DNA from: Eremophila alpestris peregrina
Lineage: Eukaryota; Chordata; Aves; Passeriformes; Alaudidae
Reading direction: 5' to 3'
Length of the DNA: 64,000 nt
Assembly: GCA_009792885.1 (NCBI GenBank)
Contig: WMCF01000012.1
Coordinates: 13,477,641 to 13,541,640 of the forward strand
Shown piece by piece: positions 28,104-38,061 of this stretch (position 1 is the stretch's first letter; the number at the start of each line of letters is the position of its first letter). The notes beneath the pieces were generated by a model. It saw only the letters and a list, made by a program, of their open reading frames with translations. It was not told the origin of the DNA and did no database searches. The position numbers and the translations under genes were made by a program.

Positions 28104-28146
28104 TCAAGAAAAACAAACAAACAAACAAACACAAAACCCAAACCAA
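28104..28146. repeat. (CAAA)n-type A/C tract
   Basis: Five consecutive CAAA units in an A/C-only stretch. Confidence 0.8.
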
Positions 28147-30630
28147 ACCTCAGAAAAGAGAAGTAAAAGCAAAATTAACTTCCCTTTTAAAATTCACTTC
28201 ATAGCTTTCCTGATTTACGTCAACTCAGCTTCCCTAAGAGGCACATGGTGCTTTCCACAGTGACCCCCACCTTTTCCCATACTTTCTGCACCTTTTATCT
28301 CTTCCTCTGAGGAGAAACAGCTCACAGGGTTAATAATAGTGAATATTAAATAAGAAAATTTAATTGGAATACCGCATAGCAGTCCCTAAAATCAATAAAG
28401 ACTTGGTTTTTTTAACTACTCAGCTTTTAAATTTGGTCACAGTCAATGAAGGATGACTCTATGACAACAAATGGATGACTCTAGGAAGCAAATAAGAAAT
28501 GGAAACACGCAAAAAATAAAAGCAAGCCATCTCAGAACAGCATAGGTAGTATAAAATTGGAGTACACATCCTTATTTTGAGTAGTAGTCACAAGGCAACA
28601 CAGTACCTCTCAACAGGTACCCAGTAAGTAAAGCAAAGTTTTATTTGAACTTGGAAGGAGAGACAGCAACCTAATTTTATTTAATAAAAAAGAAATTACT
28701 AGTTATGTTTAGTTTTCCATTTGTGCTGCTGAAATAGAATGGCCCTTAGATGCAGATGTGCTCTGATAGTAGGAAAGACCAACACAGAACCAGGAAAAAT
28801 AGATGAGCCATGTGCCAAAGCACAACACTTCGGAAAAAGCAGACAAGAGGAATAAAATATTATATTCCTCAGTAAAGCAAAGTCTACTCTGCAAAGAAAC
28901 AAAACCATACAAGTCAGATGAGGATGTTTAAAAATAAAAAAATTACCCTTCAGGAGAGGAAGCAGCCCCATTACCGCTTCCCAATTCCATACTTCCAATA
29001 CATTCTAGTTTTTAAGGTGAAAAAGGCACCACAGTAGCTTGCTTCCAGTCTCTCAAAGTCTCTTGGAAATGCAGCCACCACAGTCTCTCACCACTGAGAA
29101 AATAGCCAGTGCTGCACATTCTGTCATTTACTCTGAAGTGCATTATTACATTAAGCTACTGATGTAAAGAAACATACCACTAGCAATTTCTTTCATCATA
29201 AGTGCAGCAGCTGCTGCAGCAGTGGATGAAACTCTTGAGTACTTAAACCAAGTACTAACCGGCTTTTGAATTAAAGACAATGCTGGTTTCATGGGAAATT
29301 AGCTCTGAAGATAAACTAGGCTAGTAAAGCCAGCCTAGACAGCGTTTATCCCTGCTTGGGCAGTTCATGAGAGTACAACATGCATCATAAGACCTTCATT
29401 ACCTAAATTTTCCCTAATGCCTTAGTTTAGAGATGAGGCACAGATTAGCTGAATTGGCCAAGCTGTCCTTAATACACGCCCGCCTTGGCTTGTACCTACA
29501 ACTAAGCTGGTAACTAAATACTGCACAGATGCTCTCTCACCCCATCACACCTCACATCCCCCACCCTATCCCCCCCAGCTGTGTTTCAACCCCGGGGCAG
29601 TCAGTTCCAGGTGTACCTGGCACCTCTTCAAGTGAAAGCAAACTGTGCCCTACACTCTGCTGCCAAAGGAATTGAGAAAAATGCATTAACAGTACTAGTT
29701 GTGGCAGCACTTGGCTGCCTTTGACTCCAGCTGTTATTGAAGTCCCAGCATGTCCAATACAGCAGTACTTGGAGGTGGCATGATTCAATCAGGCCACAAG
29801 AGTCTACTGTCAGACTCCATGCTCCCTTACACTTTAACAGCTTGTGTGTTGCTATCAGAGGGTAAGCAAGTCTGCTGATCAGCTCAGAAGCTGACCGATC
29901 AGCTTTTGGGTGAGAATCACATCTCTGCTGGTGCTAGGCAGAGACACCAGAAGTCCACTGGTACCCTTTTGGGCCTTTGAAATGTAATCTCCTGAGGTAG
30001 CCTGTGCCAAGGATGCACAGGGCCTCTCAGGCCATCACAGTAAGGGGGTTTTGACACTTATTCCCAGTCAAGCTCACTTCAGCCCCCAACGCAGTCACCT
30101 ACTGGGATGACCTTGTCACTCCAAAAGTACAAATGGGTTCTGACTCTTTATAGCTTGACTGTGCACTGGTGTCTGCTAGAGCCTGATTCAACCATGGGTC
30201 AGACACGCTAGACCATTGAATCCACAGAGTCCAATAAACATTGTTGCCCCTCTCCTCCACCTGGCTGGGACACGGCCCCTCCACTCCTGATCACTGGACT
30301 GTCCATTTCATAGAAAGAAAACAATATTAGAATTTCTTTCCAAAATGTAAGGATTTAGGTAAGACCTTCCACTCTGGAGAACTGCCTACTGGAGACTGGA
30401 GGAACAACTTTCCTGGTAAAAAAAAATTGGAATTGTTTTTTCCCTACAACTCAGGCACCAATGCCTTGAGGGTTGAAGGTAGGTTTTCTATCCCACTTTC
30501 TCATGTCCTCTCTGTGATCTGTCAGATAAAAACACAGAGCAACCCACTGTGTCTATTCTCTACATCCTCTCTCTTGAGAGAACACTTACTGTCAACAGCA
30601 GAGTACTGGGCCATACACATGGGGAGTAGC

Positions 30631-30672
30631 ATCTTTTTTGTTTGTTTGTGTTTTTTGTTTGTTTTTGTTTGT
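30631..30672. repeat. T/G low-complexity tract inside the ERV
   Basis: Runs of TTTG and TTTTTTG interrupt the gag remnant. This is the mirror composition of the plus-strand A/C tracts elsewhere. Confidence 0.8.
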
Positions 30673-31343
30673 TTCTGAAACTTCTGGAACAGTTTTTCTT
30701 ATTTTTCAAACAGTTTTTCCACAGCAAAGTCCACAGGGACACAGTACTGCCAGAGCTGGCCAGCCACTTTGCCCACCAGCATCTCTTTGTCTCCCCAGCT
30801 ATCCAGCTTTGTCTCCCTACCACTAATAAACTGGCACACAACAATGGTGCATGGTGTGCTCCAGTGATATTACCACCACCATGGGTCATGTGCACTGGAT
30901 TTCACCTGGATCTGCGGGTAACTGCACATTGTTTTGGTCATAATAAATCATCTCTAGCATGGCTGATTCCCTTAGGTACTGGACACGGTGGACCACCTGC
31001 CTGGGTGGCACATAACATCACCCTTGAAAGGACACCGCTCCTTCACACTTGACAGGAGTCACCTACAGAGGCTGATGACTTGTATCCTTTTCCTAATTGC
31101 CTTGTTAATGTCCCCTTCTGCAGATAGAAATCCCAGCTGCTTCCCTACTCCAAAATTCTACTAGCGCTGTTATTGAGCTTTGGACGCACAAATTTTGTCT
31201 TACAAAAATACAGAGCAGCATCTCTGTATTCTTCCCATGTCACTAATACAACAAATCCTTTTAAATTTTTGTTCTAACATGTTCTAGTCAGGTTTGTTAT
31301 TACCTGAACTGGTCATATCTCCTACTGGGCACGAGAAAAAGAC

Positions 31344-31861
31344 TGTCCTGGTTTGACACCAGTCAACAACCAAGCATCACACAGCCACTCAATATGCCCT
31401 CTTGCCAGTGAGACGGGAATAAGATTGGGCAGAAAAGGTAAAATTCATGGGCTGAGATAAAGACAGTTTAATAATTGAAAGAAAGTAAAATTAATAATAA
31501 TAACAACAGTGTAGAAAGGGGGAAAGAGAAATGAATAAAACCTAAGAGAAAGATGTGATCCACAATACAATTTCTCACCACACCCAGACTGACCCCAAGC
31601 AGTGACTGCCCCTCCCAGCCAACTCCCCCCAGTTTATATACAGGACATGATGTTCAAGGGTATGGAATGTACAGGCCACCTGTCCTGGCCATGCTCCCTC
31701 ACAGCTTCTTGTGCACCTGGCTGCTGGCAGCACATGAGACACTGAGAAAGTTCTTGGTTAAGGGTAAGCACTACTTAGCACCAACTAGAAATCACTGTTA
31801 TTCAAAGGATTCTCATTCTAGATCCAAAACACAGCATTGCACCAATTAACCCTATCCCAGG
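31344..31861 (-). mobile_element. 5' LTR of the ERVL remnant, antisense to the plus strand
   Basis: The plus strand opens TGTCCTGG (the 3' edge of the LTR) and runs through 'gcatcacacagccactca', the A/T-rich 'attaataataataacaaca' and the complement of a TATA box (tttatata near 31633), and ends near 'aaccctatcccag'. The extreme 5' edge of the LTR is eroded. It belongs to the same broad family as the LTRs at 25149 and 50846 but to a distinct subgroup, recognisable by its (TAA)n segment. Confidence 0.85.
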
Positions 31862-32691
31862 CAAAGCCTTAGAAGGCATAGCAAGGGCACTATATCACCT
31901 TCAGATCTGTAAATATTCCTTAGTCTGGCTCCCTGTGGCCAAGCAAGGAATTCTTTTAATATCTAGATGCTTCTTGATCATAAACATTTCTAGACACAAC
32001 CCTCAAGCGCACAAGGACCTCAGTTGGGTTTGTGGGTCAATTTTTTCTAATTGATAGGGAATCCCCAAGTAACCAATTAAGCTGGCTTTAACACCAGGGC
32101 AGCAAAGAGTGAACTTAATGGGAAGCAGATCTGGCCCGCTATTTTAAGTAATCTTTAGACAGTGGGGAGGGGGGGATGGGAAGAAGGTGGATGGGGAGAA
32201 GAATTAAAAGTTTTGGTTGAAGATTCTCCAGTGGCTGGGAATGCTACTTTGCCCCTAACATTAAGTACATCTGTCCTAGATTTCTAACCCTTTCCAAAGG
32301 AATACCAGTCTGAATTCTTTTAGGGGGTAAATTCAGCATCATATAGCATTTTAAGTGGTGATGCTTTGAGTTCACAACTGGCCACACCACAGGTGAACAC
32401 TAGAGAATGACCACAAGCACACTTCAACACCACGGAAGCAACACTGCACTCAAGAAAATCCTGAGTTTACCCAGAGAGCACACCCATAACACTATCTCAT
32501 TTATACAGCCTCTTAGTCTTAGGTCTCTGGTTCTTCTTGGTGGGTTTCTTTTCCTTTAAATAAAAAACACCAATGGACTAATACACTTGCGTTGGTTGGG
32601 TTAAGAAAATCCAAAGATTTATTTACACTTCATATCATTTTCTCACTGACGACACCGGAAAGCCATAGCTGCAGGACAATGCGACATAAAT

Positions 32692-32769
32692 CCACACAAA
32701 AAAAAACAAAAAACAAAAAAACCCAAAAAAACCCAAAAAAACCCAAACAAACAAACAAAAAGACCCAAC
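32692..32769. repeat. A/C-only low-complexity tract with AAAAAAACCC units
   Basis: Contains three near-identical decamer units of seven A and three C, then (CAAA)n. Confidence 0.9.
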
Positions 32770-33580
32770 CCATGATATATAGCACTTCCTTGAGTTGCAA
32801 GAAGCATCAGGAAAAGCACATATTTTATTCAGAGACAGACTACAGCAGGGGGCAGCTACCTGGTAGCTTACGCTTGTACTTTTAGAAGAAGATCTATGTC
32901 CTGTTAAGTAGGAAACAACTTCAAGGTTTAGCTTAACATACTCATCTTCAAAGCTTCAGGGGCCAAGAAGTATTCACAAGTCCCCGCAAAGCAAAATTCT
33001 GTGCTAAAACCTATGTTCATATAGTACTACACATGTACACTTAAATCAGGAAGCAGAGCTCCTATATGCCATGTTCTATGTAAACAATACTATTTATATG
33101 CACGTAGCTCATAAAAAAAAGGCTTATAGAGGTGTTCTGCTAAGTCTGTTTCTCACCATCACAGCCACTGCAAACACCAAAAAAAAAAAAAGCTAAGACA
33201 CTTAAAAACAATTACCATGTGCATGAAATCACAGCAAGCTTATTTATTTATTAGTAAAGAGACTATACTGAACCTGTAGGCAAAGATGGTCTACAGTGGT
33301 CTAGACAACTTCCATTACAAAAGCAGTGACCATCCCCAAGATAACCATTTGCCCTCTCCTCCTAAACTCTGGAATCTGACCAGGAAAAATCTAAGTACTT
33401 TCTGCATTACCACTGCCAGTCTGTTTCCTGCAGACTCCAAAGAATCAAGCACTAAGCAAATCAAACACATGCAAAAAGAGCATGAGGTCTTTGAGGCTTA
33501 TACTGAGAAAACTATACTTTTTGCAAAGTTATTATTTGAGCAAATAATGTCTCTTTCATGGGTCTGTTATGCCTACCTTT

Positions 33581-33582
<2 letters not shown>

Positions 33583-33644
<62 letters not shown>
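33583..33644. repeat. 62-base T homopolymer
   Basis: An uninterrupted T run, A on the TTC39B sense strand, which creates a false poly-phenylalanine open frame. No attached retroelement body was recognised. Length at this size is prone to assembly error. Confidence 0.95.
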
Positions 33645-33646
<2 letters not shown>

Positions 33647-34803
33647 ATGGCAGCTTCTTTTCCTCTAAAAAGCTTTAACATTTAACACGAAACTCAGTTA
33701 AGTACATTCTTTCCTACTGTTCACATGGAACAGCCAGGCTACAACAAAGATGCTGAATACCTGTTTTAACAACTGTGAATTCCAACTATTTGCTTACTGA
33801 GAGTGCTGCAAGAGCTAGTTAATAACTTTTTTCTCCAAACTCCGGAAAAATATCTCAGCTTCACAGAGATGACTTTATCATTTTGCAGTGATTCACTCTG
33901 GTACACAATGAAATTTAAGCATTTCACATCCTCTTCACTGCTGCCACATATGACCTTAGGAAGCAGAAACTTTCACAGTATGCTCTGAAACACACGCTAG
34001 CATATATTCCCATTCTCTAATCAAGAAGAAGAACAAGCTAGTTCCACTGAACTACACAGCACAGCAAGTCCTACGTAGACATTAGTCACTTGCCCCATGG
34101 TACAAAACACTGCCACACCTCAAACACTGGGCTCTGAAAAAAACCCAATCTATTACGTACTCATTCATAAATTGTCTTCAGCAAAATTCGGGCAGATTTG
34201 CCTTGCCAGTCCTGAAGCTGCTGGATGCATGCAACATTAAAATCTTTCATTCTAGACTGTGCAGTCAAAAATCAAGTCTGTATTCCCACACGAGCACGCC
34301 AGGACTGCGATCTGTGTTTAAAAGCACGCTCCAGTAAAAACTGCCTCAGTTTGGCAGCGCCGTTCTCAAAACCCCATCTAGGACAATACAATCGCCAGTT
34401 TCCGAGACGTGTTGTCAAGGAATCCTGCTACCGTGTTCTCCTAGACTGACAGCATAACAAGGAAAATTTTCAAGTTCAAGGGATCGTTCGAGGGGATTTC
34501 TGGGCTGTTTGAAGGACCTTTAATAAAACAACGGCGGAATTATAAACGTATCTCGCATCAATTACAGCTCTGACCGGCCGCACTTCCCAGACAGATAGAG
34601 TGCCTACGGAAGACCCCAGGCACACGGGGCCCTCTCGGACACCCGGCAGCGAGGCCTCGGCCGCTGTGCACAGCCGGGCGCCGCCGCTGCCCACACACCT
34701 GTCCCTCGCCCCCGTGCGCGGGGTCGTGCTCGCCCGCCGGGAGGGACGCACACCGGAGCGGCGGCGCGGCACGCTCGCACGGAGCAACGCAGGAGCAGGG
34801 GTT

Positions 34804-34878
34804 AAATTNAAAAAAAAAAAAAACAACAAAAAAAAAAAGAAAAAAAATAGGAGACATTAAAAAGGAAAAAATATTTTA
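34804..34878. repeat. A-rich tract with one unresolved base, inside the CpG island
   Basis: A run of A residues broken by single C or G bases lies about 270 bp inside TTC39B intron 1, abruptly bordered on both sides by GC-rich CpG-island DNA. It contains a single N at 34809, so the assembly is uncertain here. On the gene's sense strand it is a T-rich tract. Confidence 0.8.
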
Positions 34879-35148
34879 AAAAGCAAAGGAGGAGGATGCG
34901 GAAAGGGGCCGCCTGTGGCCCCGCTGCCGGGACAACTCTCCTCAACTCCAGGACTCTCCCCTAGACCGGCGGCCAGGCCTGCCCCTATCCTGTCCGGCCG
35001 CCCGCCCATCAGCCCCCACCGCGGAGCAGGTGGGCGACCGGGACGGCCGGTGCAACGGAGTGCCCGCCCGCCTCTCCCCCGCCGCCGCCGGGGACGGCCG
35101 CTCGCTGCCCGCACGACCGGAGCCCCTCGGCAGTCGCCCTCCGTTTAC

Positions 35149-35199
35149 CTCCTCGCCGCCGCCGCCGCTCTCCTCCGTGCCGTTTCCTACGCTCGCCAT
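35149..35199 (-). CDS. TTC39B: TTC39B, first coding exon (tetratricopeptide repeat protein 39B)
   Basis: Reading leftwards on the minus strand, an ATG at 35199 with a strong start context (A at -3, G at +4) opens 17 codons, MASVGNGTEESGGGGEE, ending exactly at a GAG|GTAAAC splice donor (donor GT at 35147-35148), so the exon ends in phase 0. Joined to the 35-bp exon at 12236-12270, the peptide continues ENFEDAYENIPV. The VGNG...EE...FEDA...PV arrangement matches my recollection of the N-terminus of vertebrate TTC39B. The family consists of TPR proteins; TTC39B is known from HDL-cholesterol genetics, from work linking it to LXR turnover, and in birds from red ketocarotenoid coloration. The TPR region itself is outside the window. 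SNAPC3 facing away on the plus strand supports the identity, because the same neighbours occur in human 9p22. The four-glycine run is coded by GGC repeats. An in-frame ATG at 35262 could add 21 residues. TTC39A is the main alternative. Confidence 0.85.
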
Positions 35200-38016
35200 G
35201 TTCCCTCTCCGCTGCCCGCCGCGAGAGATCTCTGCGGCCGCCGCGCCCCGTCCACTGCTCACAGCCCAGCCGCGGTGCCGGCCCTCACCCTTCCCGGCCG
35301 CCCCCGCTCAATCCGGCCCGGTCTAGCCCGACCCCGCTGCTCCCGCCCGGTCCGTCCGGGGCCGCGCTCCCCGCCTCCTCCCGCCCCGGCCGCCCCGCGG
35401 CTCCGGCGGCCGCGCCCCCTCGTTTGCATGGCAGGACCCGCCCCCGCCGGTCGCGCCCCGCTGGCCCTCGGCGTCCGCCCCCGCCACACCGCCCGCGCTG
35501 CTCTCGGCCCTTGCGGCATGGGATGTCCCGGGGCCGCCCAGTGCGGGGACCGTGGGAGAGAGCGGCTGGACGGGTCGGAGCAAGCGGAGCGTCGTCCCAA
35601 ACTCGTGCCGAGTCCCCCGTCCTTCCTCCGTCCTGCAGCCCCTCCGCGGGGGGGCTGGTTGCTGGCAGCCACGCCGCGGCTTCTCGCCACCGTCACCGGC
35701 TTCGCCGACCGAGGCGCCGCAAAGCTGCTCGCAGCAGTTCCCTCGGTGTCCTTCCAGTGCCCGGGTTACCTGAGCGGCAGCCCTGGCCGGTCCAGCATAC
35801 CTGAACCAGCGGTGGCGGATTGACGGTCTGTGCCGGTCGCCAGCAGCCTCCGCCGGGATCTGCCCGGCGAGCTGCTCCAGGGAAGGGTAGGGCGGGCTGT
35901 GCCTGTGTCAGAGAGGCCTCGGGTCTCCGTGCAGACCCTGCCACTCCGATATTGTCAGTCAGCTACTGAATACCTGATGTCCGGGAGAAACTTGAGGTTA
36001 CAGTCCTTCAGCTCCCCGTGGCCAGGCTTTGGGGAAGAACGGCTTCATCACCGTGCTGGCTATCACTTGCAAAGAAAGTTCACAAAACAGCCAGCTCTCT
36101 GAGAACTTTTAGAGTCCCCCACATCCTGACTTCAGTTCACAGTGTCATAGTGCTCTTTGCTCAAAACCTACCAATTTCCACTTTGCATTCTGCCAGCTGA
36201 GGTCAATGCCAGCTAAAAGGCAGGTAGCACGATGCCTGCTTCCTAGTGGTTAGTTCTCTGTCACAGCCCTTTGTTAAAAAAATACATATAGTTTTGATAT
36301 CTGGCTTTGATTAGAACCAGAGAAAGATTAAGAGAGAAAGAGAATTGAACAGATACAGCTAACCAGGAGGTAGATACAGTCTAAGAGCTTTTTGCAAGAT
36401 TTGGGAATACAGTCTAGATAGACAGCAGGTCTCTAAGTCTGAGAAGAGGCAGAAATACAGGCTTTCAGTGTAGACTCATAACTGAAGTGTCCCTACTAAT
36501 CTTATGTAGACTGCTCTGCTATATCTGCTATTTTTACCCAGCTCAGCTAAGTAAAAAAGGGGAGAGGAACCTAGCATAAAATACGTTCATCTTTCCAACA
36601 AAATTCAGTTAGGGTGCCACAGACACACTCTTCTCCCATATTCATGTTGCACTTGAATGAGTTTCTTCACTGGCAGCTTGTTGAAAGATACTCTGGTGAT
36701 ATTAATATTTTGCCAGGATTGAACTGAAGCACATGAAATATACCAGTAGTGCAGAAGCAGCAGACAGGCCCATACATGCTTTGTATTTGACTCACAGCAC
36801 AGTCATATCTGCCCACATGTCAGCTCCACCTGAAACCTTTTTTTCTATGCTGTTCACAGGAATTATTCTGCAAGTTATCATTCTCTTTTGAAGACATGAA
36901 TCTCTTTCTGGTTTTAACTCCAAAGGTGACCCTTTGAGGTATCCTTTAGCTTAGAACAGCATACTACCTCCATTTCAAAGCCAGTTTGTAACCACTATTA
37001 TTATTTACAGAATACTGTGGGATATGTAGTATATGTCTAGGATAACTAATACGTAAAGTCTGCATGAGAACTAGTTATGCCATTCTGTAGAAGCCACACA
37101 TCTAAGCAGTTATACACTAGCAACAGAGTAAAATAAAATAAAAACTTAGCCTGATCACTTAAGTTCTTGTAGAAACTGTTAATGGACTATTGCACCAAAA
37201 CTTCTGAAGTTGGGTTGGAGAAATCCCATTAATGTGCAGAGTGTTAAGTCATGGTTGGTTACTCTATGTGTAGAAGACACAGCTCCATGAGTCAGAGGTT
37301 CAAGCTCAAGATCAAGGACTAGTTCATCACCATTTTGTCAAAGTTAGCTCTTGATAGGTTTCATTTATATTGTTGTCTTCTTTCTTCCCCACCAAGTCCT
37401 TTAGTTCACTTATACTCTTGGGCAGTTTTAGGGCTATATATAGCAATAGCCTTTCTTCAGTCAGAACAAAGATGTATACTAAAATAATTGAAGAGATGAC
37501 TACATCAAATAGTGTCTGATCGAGGTAACTAAGGTATGAAAACTGCTACTGAAGTCTGAATACAAGCCCTGGGAATGGCAGCGCCATTACTGAGTTTTGC
37601 ATGGTCTTTTACAAGCTTCCACAGTGATTGCTTTTGCTAAAGTCATTGTAATAATAGTTAAAAAGAACATCTCAAAGCCACACCCCAGTTGGCTTTAATT
37701 AAGTTTAATAATTCCTCCTCTTCTCACTTAAAATGTAATCATTGAAGAAAATCCATGTAAATTCCTCTTACAGTTTTTCATTTGTAAAAAAAATAAACAA
37801 AACCAAACCCACCACTTCTAAAGGAATATGAACAAGATGTAATAGGTCTTAATCCTCTGAGAAGCCTGCAGCAGTTCTCAGCCAGCTCTTGTTTCTATCC
37901 GTTTGACTGTAGGTGTCTTGCAGCAAGAATTAGGAAGATTATGAGCTGATTACTAATCTTTCAAAGAGCATTCAGGGAACATTCCAGTGGATGTGTTGAA
38001 AGGATTTTGCTGTGAT

Positions 38017-38061
38017 CTGACAGAGGAGGAAAGACCTCGACAGTCTGTTCTCCTCTGTCAG
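38017..38061. other. 12-bp perfect inverted repeat with 21-base loop
   Basis: CTGACAGAGGAG at 38017-38028 is the exact inverse complement of CTCCTCTGTCAG at 38050-38061. The stem is GC-balanced rather than AT-rich, which makes it less likely to be trivial. Confidence 0.8.

Larger units (their letters stand above)
29577..31861 (-). mobile_element. Truncated ERVL-type endogenous retrovirus (5' LTR, gag, protease, part of RT)
   Basis: Read on the minus strand, the order is 5' LTR (31344-31861), a gag-region remnant (about 30300-31343), a protease segment near 30100-30297 and the first part of reverse transcriptase, which ends near 29577 just short of the catalytic YxDD block. The rest of RT, RNase H, integrase and the 3' LTR are absent. 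The protease active-site triad is degenerate: DTS where retroviral proteases have DTG. Stops and frame shifts interrupt every part, and a T/G-rich tract interrupts the gag remnant at 30631-30672, so the copy cannot be functional. The segments match a common avian ERVL lineage as I know it. The element is oriented like TTC39B, within intron 1. Confidence 0.85.
12271..35148 (-). other. TTC39B: TTC39B intron 1 (22.9 kb)
   Basis: Lies between the first and second coding exons. It is mostly AT-rich unique DNA, with a CR1 fragment (13.4 kb), an LTR (25.1 kb), a CR1 3' end (27.7 kb), an ERVL remnant (29.6-31.9 kb), several A/C-only tracts and a 62-base T run. I found no other exon with convincing splice sites and coding content. 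The stretches 13720-25140 and 31870-34560 hold no recognised gene. A CTCF-like motif (15574), a short unexplained open frame (22670-22834) and a two-copy tandem repeat (27157-27232) are listed separately. Confidence 0.75.
34570..35960 (-). promoter_or_regulatory. TTC39B: CpG-island promoter of TTC39B
   Basis: GC content and CpG density rise sharply here above the AT-rich flanks, and the first coding exon of TTC39B sits in the middle. The sequence holds many CCCGCC/GGGCGG boxes of the Sp1/KLF type (for example around 34998, 35385 and 35435) and, on the minus strand, an octamer-like ATGCAAAC near 35421-35428, 220 bp upstream of the ATG. No TATA box is evident, consistent with dispersed CpG-island initiation. 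Transcription of TTC39B would start somewhere in about 35200-35500 and run leftwards. The exact start cannot be read from sequence. Long open frames on both strands here come only from the scarcity of AT-rich stop codons. Confidence 0.75.

Noticed and set aside
30642..31052. 136-codon plus-strand frame
   Set aside because: Lies antisense to the gag remnant of the ERVL element and begins in a T/G repeat.
33286..33678. 130-codon frame with a long phenylalanine run
   Set aside because: Created by the 62-base T homopolymer; the rest has no protein character.
34915..35823. 302-codon plus-strand open frame in the TTC39B CpG island
   Set aside because: Pro/Arg/Ala-rich translation caused by GC-rich sequence that lacks AT-rich stop codons. 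Several overlapping frames on both strands are equally open, and the frame crosses the TTC39B exon in antisense.
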